NCBI GenBank assembly: GCA_963837805.1
Contig: CAWIOU010000020.1
Coordinates: 124,001-188,000 of the forward strand
Direction: 5' to 3'
DNA from: Bog-756 sp963837805
GTDB lineage: Bacteria > Actinomycetota > Acidimicrobiia > Acidimicrobiales > RAAP-2
Length of the DNA stretch: 64,000 nt
In this document: positions 16,462 through 26,501 of the stretch, piece after piece
Layout: each line of letters begins with the position of its first letter
Numbering within the stretch: position 1 is the first letter of the stretch
Translations under genes and position numbers: made by a program
Notes under the pieces: model-generated
Seen by the model: the letters and a program-made list of their open reading frames with translations, nothing else
Told to the model about the DNA's origin: nothing
Databases searched by the model: none

Positions 16462-18438
16462 ATGCCCAGCCTGGTCGAACCGGTGGCGGTGGGCAGCTCC
16501 ACGGCACCCTCACGGGTCGTGTTCGGACCTCACGAGACCAACCTCGGACGCGGTCGGGCCATCAGCGACCGCCATGTCGCCTACTACCAGGCCCGGGCGG
16601 CGGGGGGTGCCGGCGTGGTGGTCACCGAGACGGCGTCGGCCCACCCGTCGGACTGGCCCTACGAACGAGCCCCGCTGGCCGAACTGTGCGGGCCCGGGTG
16701 GTCGGCAGTGGCCGGGGCCTGCCACCCCCACGGCACCCTGGTGCTGGCCGGGCTGGGTCACAGCGGCAGCCAGGGGTCGAGCGCCAATTCGCAGTCGGTG
16801 ATGTGGGCGCCGTCGCCGGTGGCCGACGTGATCAGCCGCGAGATGCCGGTGGCCATGGAGCCGTCGGACATCGATGAGCTGGTCACCGCCTTCGGGAACG
16901 CCGCCGGCCGGGCGAAGGCGTCCGGGCTCGACGGTGTGGAGATCGATGCCGGCTCCCATTCGCTCCTCCGCCAATTCCACTCCGGGCTCACCAACCTGCG
17001 CTCCGACCGCTACGGATCCGATCACCTGGCCCTGACCACCTCGGTGCTCGAGGCCGCACGGGCCGCGCTCGGCCCCGACGGCCTGCTGTCCATCCGGCTG
17101 TCCTGCGACGAGCTCGCCCCCTGGGCCGGGGTGACTCCCGAACACGCCGGCCACCAGGTTTCCGCCCTCGCCGATCTGGTCGACCTCATCGTGGTGGTCC
17201 GGGGCGGCCCGTTCTCGACCTCCGCCTACCGTCCCGACGCCCACGCCCCGGCCGGCTTCAACTCCGAGCTGTGCCGGGCCATGCGGGAGGCGGCGGCCGA
17301 CCGGGCCGCCGTCGTCCTGCAGGGCAGCGTCGTCGAACCGTCGATGGCCCAGCGGGCCCTGGACGACGGGATCGCCGACCTGGTGGAGATGACCCGGGCC
17401 CAGATCGCCGACCCCCGCCTGGTCACCCTGGTGCGCCAGGGCCGGCCGGACCGGGCCCGGCCCTGCATCCTGTGCAACCAGGCCTGCCACGTCCGGGACC
17501 CCCGCAATCCCATCGTGAGCTGCGTAGGGGAACCCCGCAGCGGGCACGAGACGGTCGAGCCCGCGGTCGAGGGAACCGATCCCGTCGGCCGGGAGGTGCT
17601 GATCGTGGGCGCGGGCGTGGCCGGGCTCGAGTGCGCCCGGGTGCTGTCGGCGCGGGGCCACCGGCCACGGGTGGTGGAGCGGTCCGGCCGGGCCGGCGGG
17701 GCGTTGTTGACCGCCTCGGTGGGCCCCGGTCGCCAGCGCCTGGCCGGTTTGGTCGAGTGGCTGATCGCCGAGTGCCGCACCCAGGGGGTCGAGATCGAGA
17801 CCGGGGTCGAGGCTTCGACCACCGACCTCGACACCGCCCGCCGCGCCGGCGTCGAAGTGGTGCTGGCCACCGGGTCGCGATGGTCGCCGGTGGCCGTCCC
17901 CGTGGACGGGTCGTGTCCGGTGATCGACCCCCTCGTCCTGTTGGCCGAGGGACCCGGGCTGCTCCCGAACGGACCGGTGGTGGTGCTCGACCCGGTCGGC
18001 GGTCCGGTGGGTGTGGGGATGGCTGAGTGGCTGGCCGACGGCGGTCGACAGGTGTCGCTGGTCAGCCAGGACCAGGTGGCGGGAACCCTCCTCTCCATCA
18101 CCGGCGACCTGGCCGACGCCAACACCCGGTTGCAGCGGGCGGGGGTGGACCGCGAGCTGCGGGCCGTGCTCAGAGAGGTGCGGGACGGGCAGGCCCATCT
18201 CGAAGACGTGTGGACGGGCGAACGTCGGACCGTCCCGTGCGCCGCGCTCGTCGATTGTGGACCCCGGTTGCCCGAGGAGTCCCTGTCGCGGTCGCGGCCG
18301 GGCACGCTGCGGGCCGGGGACTGCGTGGCGCCGAGGAGCGTGCTCGAGGCCGTGCTCGAGGGTCGTCGGCTGGCCCTGGCCATCGCCGGTGGCCCCACCG
18401 CGTCGCGGATACCGGTCGCCGCCGGGGTGGAACCGTGA
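16462..18438 (+). CDS. Mycofactocin-system FadH/OYE family oxidoreductase (first copy)
   Basis: Three-domain flavoprotein, 658 aa, like 2,4-dienoyl-CoA reductase: an FMN TIM barrel (1-340), an Fe-S segment CILCNQACHVRDP with a fourth Cys 11 residues after the third, then FAD/NAD domains starting at LIVGAGVAGLECARVLSARG. It lies where mftD is usually found. The barrel is divergent: the family's N-R-x-D-x-YGG-x-x-x-NR stretch reads TNLRSDRYGSDHLALT. It probably exchanges hydride between an enone or cofactor and flavin; the substrate is unknown. GTGA overlap with the following SDR. The frame is intact. Confidence 0.85.
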   Translation: MPSLVEPVAVGSSTAPSRVVFGPHETNLGRGRAISDRHVAYYQARAAGGAGVVVTETASAHPSDWPYERAPLAELCGPGWSAVAGACHPHGTLVLAGLGHSGSQGSSANSQSVMWAPSPVADVISREMPVAMEPSDIDELVTAFGNAAGRAKASGLDGVEIDAGSHSLLRQFHSGLTNLRSDRYGSDHLALTTSVLEAARAALGPDGLLSIRLSCDELAPWAGVTPEHAGHQVSALADLVDLIVVVRGGPFSTSAYRPDAHAPAGFNSELCRAMREAAADRAAVVLQGSVVEPSMAQRALDDGIADLVEMTRAQIADPRLVTLVRQGRPDRARPCILCNQACHVRDPRNPIVSCVGEPRSGHETVEPAVEGTDPVGREVLIVGAGVAGLECARVLSARGHRPRVVERSGRAGGALLTASVGPGRQRLAGLVEWLIAECRTQGVEIETGVEASTTDLDTARRAGVEVVLATGSRWSPVAVPVDGSCPVIDPLVLLAEGPGLLPNGPVVVLDPVGGPVGVGMAEWLADGGRQVSLVSQDQVAGTLLSITGDLADANTRLQRAGVDRELRAVLREVRDGQAHLEDVWTGERRTVPCAALVDCGPRLPEESLSRSRPGTLRAGDCVAPRSVLEAVLEGRRLALAIAGGPTASRIPVAAGVEP

Positions 18439-19269
18439 GCGACGGGAGACCGACCGGTCGCCCGGGACGGGTGTCGGGCAAGGTGGCCTTCATCACCGGC
18501 GCGGCCCGCGGACAGGGACGGAGCCACGCCGTGCGGCTGGCCCGCGAAGGAGCCGACATCATCGGGGTCGACCTCTGCGGCGACCTCGACACCATCCCCT
18601 ACCCGCTGGCCACCGAGGCCGACCTCGACGAGACGGTCCGACTGGTGGCCGAGGCGGGCGGGCGCATGGAGGCGACACCGGTGGACGTGCGCGACCCCGA
18701 TGCACTGTCGGCCGCCGTCGGCAAGGGCGTGGACCGTTTCGGGGGGCTCGACATCGCGGTGGCCAACGCCGGGGTGTGCACCATCCAACGCTGGGACGAG
18801 CTGACCCCGGCAGTGTGGGACACGGTCATCGGGATCAACCTGACCGGGACCTGGAACACCTGCGTGGCCACCCTCCCCCACCTGATCGACTCCGGCGGCG
18901 GTTCGCTGATCCTGATCAGCTCGGTCGCCGGCCTCAAGGGCCAGCCCTTCCTGGCCCCCTATGTGGCCTCCAAGCACGGGTTGGTGGGCATCATGCGCTT
19001 CGCTGGCCAACGAGCTCGCCTCCCGGCACGTTCGGGTCAACTCCATCCACCCCACCGGCGTCGACACACCCATGCTGGTCGGCCTGTCGGGGCTGACCGA
19101 GCGCATCGAGTCGAGTCCGGACACCGGCTCGATCTTCCTCAACTCACTGCCCGTGGACGTCATCGCCCCCGATGACGTGAGCGACGCCGTCCTCTATCTC
19201 TCGTCGGCCGAGTCGCGCTTCGTGACCGGCCTCACCCTGACCGTCGATGCCGGATCGACGGCCCGGTGA
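18435..19269 (+). CDS. Mycofactocin-coupled SDR family oxidoreductase (frameshifted)
   Basis: Short-chain dehydrogenase of the group thought to keep its NAD(P) bound and use mycofactocin as electron acceptor. VAFITGAARGQGRSHAVRLA is the nucleotide fold, VANAG the core strand, and YVASKHG carries Tyr-x3-Lys, with ISS the catalytic Ser. At about 18,993-19,003 one extra base moves the rest (LANELASRHVRVNSIHPTGV, then VTGLTLTVDAGSTAR) to the next frame. The PTGVDTPML region is typical of this family. GTG 18435 overlaps the previous stop. Confidence 0.82.
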
Positions 19270-19284
19270 CCACCGGGTGAAGCG

Positions 19285-21269
19285 ATGAGCACCGGCACCC
19301 GGTACCGCCATCTGTTCAACCCGCTCCGGATCGGGCCGGTCACCGTCCCCAACCGGATCGTGTTCTCGGCCCACCTCACCAATTACGCGGCCGACGGACT
19401 ACCCACCGAGCAGCACGCCGCCTACTACGGGGCCAGGGCGGCCGGCGGTGCCGGTCTGATCATCACCGAGGAGCACTCGACCCACCGGACCGACTGGCCG
19501 TACGAGAAGCTCATCCACGGGTTCAACCCCGACGTGGTTGCCGGATACCGCCGCATCACCGAGCGCGTCCACGCCCACGACGTGCCCGTGTTCGCCCAGA
19601 TCAACCACAACGGCGGCCAGGCCTCCAGCATGTACTCGCGGCTGCCGGTCTGGGCCCCCAGTCCGGTGCCCGACCCCCTCTTCCGCGAAGTGCCCAAGGC
19701 GGTGGAGCCCCACGAGATCGACGAGATCATCGACGGGTACGCCACCGTGGCCGGGCGATGCATCGAGGGCGGCTTCGACGGGATCGAGCTGCAGTGCTCC
19801 CACTCGTCGATCGTCCGCGGGTTCCTGTCCCCGGCCACCAACCGGAGGACCGACCAGTACGGCGGCACCCTGTCCAACCGGGCCCGGCTCCTGTTGGAGA
19901 TCGTCGATGCGGTGCGCGCCGCCATCGGGGATGACCGGGCTCTCGGGGTCCGGCTGTGCGGGGACGAACTGATCGAGGGCGGCACCGGGATCGACGACGC
20001 CGTGGCCGTGGCCCGGATGGTCGATGCCACCGGGAAGATCGATTACATCAACACCTCGATCGGCGTGGCCACCGCCACCCTCTACATGATCGAGGCAAGC
20101 ATGCAGGTCCCGCCCGGCTACGCCATGTTCATCCCGAGCGCCATCCGCGACGCCGTCGGCGTCCCCGTGGTCGGGGTGGGCCGTTTCAAGGATCCGCGCC
20201 AGGCTGATCGGGCCCTCGACGAGGGGCTCTGCGATCTGGTCGGGGTGGTGCGGGGCCAGATCGCCGATCCCGACTTCGCGGCCAAGGCCCGGTCCGGTCA
20301 TGCCGCCGACATCCGCACCTGCCTGTCCTGCAACCAGGAGTGCGTGGGGCGGATGGGCCTCAACCGGTGGCTGGGCTGCATCGAGAACCCGGGGGCCGGA
20401 CGCGAGTCGGTCTCCCTCGCACCCCCCACCCGGCGCCGCTCGGTGGTGGTCGTGGGCGGCGGACCCGGTGGGCTGCAGGCCGCGGTCACCGCCGCCGAAC
20501 GGGGCCACCGGGTGACCCTGTTCGAACGCCACGACCGGCTCGGCGGGCAGGTGCAGGTGGCGGCGTCGGTTCCCAGCCGGGCCGAGTTCCTCGACATCAC
20601 CCGCAACCTGGTCGTGGCCGCCCGCCGCCTGGGCGTGGACCTGCGCACCGCCAGCACGGCCACCCGGGCGACGGTCGAGGCCGAACGGCCCGACGTGGTC
20701 ATCGTGGCCACCGGGGCTCGTCCCTCCCGACCGTGGTGGGCGGGCGATCATCCGCGGGTGGTGGACGTGCGCGACGTTCTCGAGGGGCGGGCCGAACCCG
20801 GGGGTCGGGTGGTGGTGGTCGACGAGCTCGGGTTCCATCAGGCCACCTCGACGGCGGAGCTGCTGGCCGACCGCGGCTGCCAGGTGGAGATCGTCACCAA
20901 CGGCATGGTGGTGGCCCAGGACCTCGGGATCACCCTGGACATGGAGACGTGGAACGTGAAGGCCCACGCCAAGGGCATCGGGCAGAGCGTCGACCTGGTG
21001 CCGATGGCCGTCCGCCCGATCGATGGCGGGGACGGGTCCGACACGGAACCGGTGGCGTCGTCCTCAGCCTGCAGCACCACCCGACCGGTACCGACCAGGA
21101 GCGCCGGTGCGACTGGGTGGTCTGCTCGGTCCACCAGCAGCCCGAGGACGAGCTCTGGCGCGAGCTCAGGGACGGCCCCGTCCCCGCCCACCGCATCGGG
21201 GACTGCCTGGCACCGCGGCGGGCGCACGCCGCGGTGATCGAGGGCCACCGGGTGGCGGTGTCCCTGTGA
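19285..21269 (+). CDS. Mycofactocin-system FadH/OYE family oxidoreductase (second copy, frameshifted)
   Basis: Second 2,4-dienoyl-CoA reductase-like flavoprotein, about 660 aa. LFNPLRIGPVTVPNRIVFSA opens the FMN barrel, and FLSPATNRRTDQYGGTLSNR is the intact barrel signature that the first copy lacks. CLSCNQECVGRMG plus a later Cys binds the Fe-S cluster, and VVVGGGPGGLQAAVTAAERG the FAD. The frame slips by one base at about 21,045-21,060 (a lost base); the true C-terminus, CDWVVCSVHQQPEDELW to HRVAVSL, ends at 21269 and overlaps the EtfA start. The two copies are alike in architecture but clearly diverged. Confidence 0.83.
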
Positions 21270-22334
21270 CCGGCGGCGGCGATCCCCTGGGCCCGGCCGC
21301 GGCCGTCGTGGTGGCCCGGGACGGGCGGCTGCCGGTCGGCGCCGACGAGGCCGTGGCCGAAGCCGGAGGGGTGGCCATCGTGGTCGGATCGGGGACCGAG
21401 CCCGCCGCTCGCTCCCTGGCCGGAGCCGACCGGGCCTGGTGGGCCGAGACCGGTCCGGGCCTCCGGCCCGCGTCCCTGGCCGCGCCGGCTGGCTCCGGTG
21501 CTCGGGTCGGTGCCGCTGGTGATCCTGCCGGCATCCGCCGACGGGCGCGATCTGGCCCCCCGACTGGCCGCCGTGCTGGGTCGGCCCCTGGTGGCCCACG
21601 CCACCGGTGCCGTCTGCCGTCCGCACCCCGGGGCCGAGGGCGGGAACCGGGTGCGGGCCACGGTGTCCCGCCTCGACGACCGGGTGCTCCTGCCCGGTGG
21701 AGGTCGACGGGCCGGCGGTGGTGACCCTGGTCCCCGGCTCCCGGGCGCCGGTCCGGACCGGACCGGATGCTCACCGGCGGATCCGTCCGCCCCCTCGCCG
21801 GCATCGGACCCGACGGACCCGCTGGTCCCGATCCCGAGGTCACCGCTCTCCTCGAACCGGACCTGCGCACCATGGACCTGGCCGACGCCACCCGGGTGGT
21901 GGCTGGAGGGGCAGGATTGGCGGCCGGCGGCGACGACCGTCGCGCCACCGCGCTCTTCGACCTGCTGGGGCAGGTGGCCGCGGCCATGGGCGGGTCGGCG
22001 GGGGCCACCCGGGTGGCCACCGATGCCGGATGGACCGGTTACGAACGCCAGATCGGCACCACCGGGGTCACCATCGACCCCGACCTCTACATCGCCTTCG
22101 GAGTCTCGGGGGCGGCCCAGCATGTCGGCGGGCTCGGGAGTCCACGGCACATCGTGAGCGTCAACACCGACGCCTCGTCGCCGATGACGGCCATGGCCGA
22201 CCTCGGCCTGATCACCGATGCCCGGGGTCTGCTCGAGGAGCTGGGGCGGCGCTTCGGCGTGGGCCCGTCCGCCGAGGGATCGCCGAGCGGTGCCGGGGCG
22301 ACGGCCGGAACGGACACCCGGCCCCGATGCCTGA
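21266..22334 (+). CDS. Electron transfer flavoprotein alpha subunit EtfA/FixB-like (multiply frameshifted)
   Basis: FAD-binding alpha subunit of an ETF, partner of the EtfB-like gene at 24.0 kb. The C-terminal FAD domain is unmistakable: VVAGGAGLAAGGD, VATDAGWTGYERQIGTTGVT and LYIAFGVSGAAQHVGGL. The N-terminal half is spread over three frames (breaks near 21,483-21,495, 21,692-21,698 and 21,745-21,766, each one extra base). The final frame has no stop before FixC; one more shift near 22,240-22,330 would end it at TGA 22332-22334, overlapping the FixC ATG by 8 bp. The GTG start at 21266 overlaps the OYE stop. Confidence 0.75.
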
Positions 22335-23640
22335 CGATCCCATCTTCGATGCCGTGGTGGTCGGGGCCGGCCCCGCCGGGTCGGCCGCGGCCCTGGCGCT
22401 GGCCCGGGCCGGCCGATCGGTCGTCCTGGTCGAGCGCGGACCCTTCCCCGGCTCGAAGAACGTGTACGGCGGCGTGGTCTACGGGCGGGTCCTCGACGCC
22501 ATCGTTCCCGAATGGTGGGAGGAGGTCCCGGTGGAGCGTTGGGTGGTCCGTCGCTCGACGATGATGATGACCCCGACCCAGTCGCTGTCCATCGACTACC
22601 GGTCCGAGGCCTGGGGTTCGGCCCCGTTCAACGGCATGACCACCCTGCGGTCGCACTTCGACTCGTGGCTGGCCGGCAAGGCGACCGGGGCCGGGGCCAG
22701 GTTGCTCACCTCGACGGTGGTGAGTGGGCTGGTCCGGGAAGCCGACGGGCGGGTCGTCGGTGTGCGCACCGACCGGGACGGCGCCGAACTGCGGGCCAAG
22801 GTGGTCGTCGCCTGTGACGGGGTCAACTCGTTCCTGGCCAAGGAGGCCGGGATGATGGCCCGGGCCGAAGCGTCCCATCACACCCTCGGGGTGAAGGAGG
22901 TACTGGAGATCGCCCCCGATCAGATCAACGAGCGCTTCGGGGTCCGGGGGGACGAGGGTGTCGACATCGAGATGCTCGGATGCACCCGCGGGATCCCGGG
23001 CGGGGGTTTCCTCTACACCAACGCCGGCTCGGTGAGCGTCGGTGTGGTCCTGTCCCTCCCCCAGCTGGCCGCATCGGGGATCCGGCCGGAGGAGCTGGTG
23101 GCCGACCTGAAGGAGCATCCCGCCATCGCCCCCTATCTGCGCGGCTCCACGCCTCCGCGAGTATGCGGCCCACCTCATCCCCGAGGGCGGGTTCGACACC
23201 ATGCCCCAGCTGGCCGTGGACGGCATGGTGCGTCGCCGGCGACGCCGCGGCCATGACCCTGGCCGCCGGCCTGTGGTTGGAGGGCGTCAACTTCGCCATC
23301 GGATCGGGATTCGCCGCCGGCCAGGCGGTGGACCGCGCCATCGCGTCGGGCGACTGCTCGGCGTCCGGGTTGGCCTCCTACCGGCGCGACCTCGAGGGGC
23401 AGTTCGTGCTGGCCGATCACCGCCGTTTGCGAAAGGCACCGGCCCTGGTCCTGTCGGACCGGGTCCAGCACCGCTACCCGGGCCTGATCTGCGACCTGGC
23501 CGAGGGGATGTTCACGGTGACCAACCCGGCCCCGAAGGCCGGCGGGCTCCGGCTCACCCGCGCACGCGGCGGCCAAGCACGGCGTGAAGTTCCGCGAGCT
23601 GGCCGCCGACACCCTGCGCGGCCTGAGGATCTTCGGATGA
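22327..23640 (+). CDS. FixC-like ETF:quinone oxidoreductase flavoprotein (multiply frameshifted)
   Basis: FAD-dependent protein of the FixC/ETF-QO family, about 436 aa once restored, which would pass electrons from ETF to quinone. VVVGAGPAGSAAALALARAG binds FAD, and VVACDGVNSFLAKEAGM and VVAGDAAAMTLAAGLWLEGV are conserved. Three single extra bases break it at about 23,148-23,158, 23,226-23,234 and 23,555-23,566. Removing them gives a continuous protein ending ELAADTLRGLRIFG with TGA 23638-23640, which overlaps the FixX ATG. The length with three bases removed is an exact multiple of three. Confidence 0.8.
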
Positions 23641-24011
23641 GACGGCTCCGACGCCAACGGGCGGAACCGGAGCGGGCCGTACCGACAGAGCGGGAGGAAC
23701 TCCTCCCCGGCTCCGCTCCCCAACCGTGGCGCGGCATCTCCTTCGAGGAACGGATGGCCACCGTCGACTTCCGGGTCGGGGACCGTGCCCACATCACGGT
23801 CGACTCCGATGTCTGCCGGTCGTGCACCACCAAGGACTGCGTGACCGCCTGTCCGGCCGACCTCTTCGCGCCCACCTCCGACGGGGGCATCCTCTTCAAC
23901 TACGAGGAATGCTTCGAGTGCGGGACCTGCTACATGGTCTGCGACCAGGAGGGCGCCATCACCTGGTCCTATCCCGACGGCGGCCACGGCGTCGTCTTCC
24001 ACCACGGATGA
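23637..24011 (+). CDS. FixX-like ferredoxin
   Basis: Two-cluster type ferredoxin of the FixX/ETF-QO family, 124 aa. VCRSCTTKDCVTACPADLF and ECFECGTCYMVCDQEGAIT hold the two Cys sets, with the C-terminal WSYPDGGHGVVF typical of FixX. ATG 23637 overlaps the FixC stop (ATGA). It gives an N-terminal extension of about 35 residues that includes ISFEERMATVDFRV, so a later start at MATVDF is possible. It would link FixC flavin to quinone or ETF. This gene is intact between two broken neighbours. Confidence 0.88.
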   Translation: MRRLRRQRAEPERAVPTEREELLPGSAPQPWRGISFEERMATVDFRVGDRAHITVDSDVCRSCTTKDCVTACPADLFAPTSDGGILFNYEECFECGTCYMVCDQEGAITWSYPDGGHGVVFHHG

Positions 24012-24976
24012 GCGCGCGCGCCCGTCGGCCCCGATGCCCCGCTGGTGGTGGCCTGCCTGAGGATCACCGACCTCCGGCCCGAGGTGGATCCCCTCGACGG
24101 CTCGGTACACCGGGACTCCTGGGGCATCGGCCTCTCCCCCGCCGACGAGGCGGCCCTGGAGCACGCACTGCGGATCTGCGACTCGTGGTCGGGTCGACTT
24201 CTGGTCGTCGCCGTCGGACCGGTAGCCGTCGAGCCGGTGCTGCGGCAGGTGGCGGCGCTGGGCGCATCGGTGCTGCGGGTCCCCTCGCTGCACCACGGCC
24301 TCGAGCACGGATACCCGCGGGAGCTGGAGAGGACGAACACGAGCTGGCCCGGGTGATGGTGGCCGCCATCGGTCCCTTCGGCCGCCCGTCGGTGGTGATG
24401 TGCGGCGATCGTTCGGCGGATCGGGGCACCGGCGCCCTCCCCGCCTTCGTCGCCCACGAGCTGGGTGCGGCCCAGGCCCTGGGGCTGGTGGCCCTCGATG
24501 TGGACGGGGCCCCCGGCAGCCACCGCGCCGCACTCTCGGCCGAGCGCCGGCTCGACGGGGGATGGCGCGAGCAGCTCCGGGTGCCGGTGCCCGCGGTCTG
24601 TTCGGTGGAGGCGGCCGGTGTCCGACTGCGACGGGCATCACTGGCCGGTGTCCTGGCCACCGAGGCGATGGTCGTCCCGGTGGCCGGGCCGTCCGGGGTG
24701 AGTGGAGGGGACGGGGACGGGCGGGGTCAGGTCCAGGTGGGTCCGACCCGGGCCTTCGCCCCCCGGACCCGGGTGCTCCCGGCTCCGGCGGGAGATGATC
24801 CCCGACTGCGACTGTTGGCCCTCACCGGCGCACTGGTCACCCACGATCCCCCGACGGTCATCGGTCCGGTAGGGAGTGGCGAGGCCGCCGACCAGTTGAT
24901 CGCCTTCCTGGTCCGCCACGGGTATCTCGACGGCCCACCCGAACCCGACGGCTCCGGCCCGGAGGTGGAGGGGTGA
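24008..24976 (+). CDS. Electron transfer flavoprotein beta subunit EtfB/FixA-like (frameshifted)
   Basis: AMP/FAD-supporting beta subunit of the ETF. LVVACLRITDLRPEVDPLDG, SPADEAALEHALRICDSWSG, VVMCGDRSADRGTGALPAFV and AHELGAAQALGLVALDVDG follow the EtfB order, although the family signature region is divergent. A shift just after the start, in a GC repeat (about 24,011-24,024), separates ATG 24008 from the body; GTG 24045 is an alternative start without that shift. A second shift at about 24,315-24,335 (a lost base) joins YPREL to DEHELARVMVAA. ATG 24008 overlaps the FixX stop, and the 3' end overlaps mftE (GTGA). Confidence 0.75.
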   Translation: MSARARRPRCPAGGGLPEDHRPPARGGSPRRLGTPGLLGHRPLPRRRGGPGARTADLRLVVGSTSGRRRRTGSRRAGAAAGGGAGRIGAAGPLAAPRPRARIPAGAGEDEHELARVMVAAIGPFGRPSVVMCGDRSADRGTGALPAFVAHELGAAQALGLVALDVDGAPGSHRAALSAERRLDGGWREQLRVPVPAVCSVEAAGVRLRRASLAGVLATEAMVVPVAGPSGVSGGDGDGRGQVQVGPTRAFAPRTRVLPAPAGDDPRLRLLALTGALVTHDPPTVIGPVGSGEAADQLIAFLVRHGYLDGPPEPDGSGPEVEG

Positions 24977-25678
24977 ACCGGCTGGACGATCTTCCGTGGC
25001 CCGAGGCGGCCCGCCGGGCGGAGTCGGGTGGGATACTCCTCATTCCCGCGGGCTCGACCGAGCAGCACGGGCCCCATCTCCCCGTGACCACCGACACCGA
25101 CATCGCCCTGGCCGTGGCCACCGGAGCGGCCGGGCTCGAGCGCCGCCTGGTGGTGGCACCCCCGGTGGCCTACGGGTCGAGCGGCGAGCACCAGGGATTT
25201 GCCGGAACTCTGTCCGTGGGATCGGAGGTCACCGAGCTGGTCCTGGTCGAGCTGGGCCGCTCTGCCTCCGTCGATTTCGCCCACGTCATCGTGGTGTCGA
25301 CCCACGGCGGCAACGCCTCACCGTTGAGCCGGGCCATGGCCCGGCTGGCCGCCGAGGGGCATCGGGTGGCGGCCTGGTCACCCAGGTGGCCCGGCGATGT
25401 GCACGCCGGACGGACGGAGACGTCCCTGATGCTGGCCATCGCCCCCGGGCGGGTGCGCCTCGATCGGGCCGAAGCCGGCGACCGCCGACCCATCGGTACG
25501 CTGCTCCCCCTCCTGCGCCAGCAGGGCGTCCGCGCCATCAGTGCCAACGGGGTCCTCGGCGACCCGTCCGGGGCCACGGCCGGGGAAGGCCAGCCGGCTG
25601 CTGGCCGGAGCCGTCGACGATCTCGTCGGCACGGCGAGGGGGATGGCTGACGGCTCGACCATGGAGGTGATCCGATGA
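24973..25678 (+). CDS. mftE: Mycofactocin precursor peptidase MftE (frameshifted near 3' end)
   Basis: Creatininase-fold metallopeptidase that cuts the modified Val-Tyr dipeptide core from MftA. Metal and active-site motifs are present: STEQHGPHLPVTTDTDIA, VVSTHGGNASPL and DVHAGRTETSLML. Near 25,575-25,592 one extra base shifts the frame after GVLGDPSGATAGEG; the restored tail LLAGAVDDLVGTARG ends at TGA 25676-25678, overlapping the next ATG. The catalytic part is untouched. GTG 24973 overlaps the EtfB stop. Confidence 0.9.
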
Positions 25679-26501
25679 ACCGGGTGGCAGTGGTGACAGG
25701 CGCGGCGCGGGGGATCGGCGCGGCCACGGTCCGGGCCATGGCCGCGGCCGGCTGGTCGGTGGTGGCGGTGGACCGGGCCCGGGACGATCCCCGGATCCCC
25801 TACCCCATGGGGACCGACGGCCCAGCTGGAGGCGGTGGTCGCCTCGGCCCTGGCCGCCTCCCTCCGGGCGGGCGGCGTCGGGGCCGACGACCGTCCCCGC
25901 GTGGTGGCCGAGGTGGCCGATACGACCGATCCCGACGGACTGGCCCGGGCCGTGGCCGTGGCCGAGGAGCGGTTCGGGGGAATCGATGCCATGGTGGCGG
26001 TGGCCGGGGTCATCGCCGGTGGGGTGCCCTTGTGGGAGATGCCCGGGGACCAACTCGGCGCGGTACTCGGGGTGGACCTCGGTGGTCCGATCACCGCAGC
26101 CCGGGTCGGGATCCCGGCCATGCTCCGTCGACCCGTTCCCCGCCAGGGGCGGTTCCTCGCCGTGGCCTCGGCCGCTGCCACCCGGGGTCTGCCCCGGCTG
26201 GCCGCCTACGGCGCGGCCAAGGCCGGGCGTGGCCGGGCTGGTACGGGGACTGGCCGCCGACCTGGCCGGTACCGGTATCACCGCCAACGCGGTCAGCCCC
26301 GGTTCGACGGCCACCGCCATGCTCGACGAGAGCGCCCGGCTCTACGGCCTCGAGAACACCCGTACCTTCGCCGACCAGCAGTCGGCCCGCCGGCTCCTCG
26401 CCCCCGAGGAGGTGGCGGCAGCACTGGTGTGGCTGGCCGGCGCGGACAGCAGCGCGCTGACCGGGGCGGTGATCCCCGTGGACGGCGGCCTCTCGCTGTG
26501 A
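25675..26501 (+). CDS. Mycofactocin-associated SDR family oxidoreductase, second (frameshifted)
   Basis: Short-chain dehydrogenase, about 275 aa restored, of the subfamily often encoded beside mftE/mftF. VAVVTGAARGIGAATVRAMA is the NAD site, MVAVAGVIAGGVPLWEM the core, and LAAYGAAKAG carries Tyr-x3-Lys. Two single extra bases break it at about 25,817-25,823 (before AQLEAVVASALAASL) and 26,224-26,231 (before VAGLVRGLAADLAGTGITAN). It ends ALTGAVIPVDGGLSL. ATG 25675 overlaps the MftE stop, and its own stop overlaps mftF. Confidence 0.82.

Noticed and set aside
17226..19163. Open frame of 645 codons on the - strand
   Set aside because: Antisense to the OYE and SDR genes, with Ser/Arg/Thr-rich low-complexity translation and no domains.
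18993..26231. Programmed ribosomal frameshifting as the cause of the broken mycofactocin genes
   Set aside because: Too many sites, mixed directions, no common slippery heptamer and no conserved downstream structure; error or decay is simpler.
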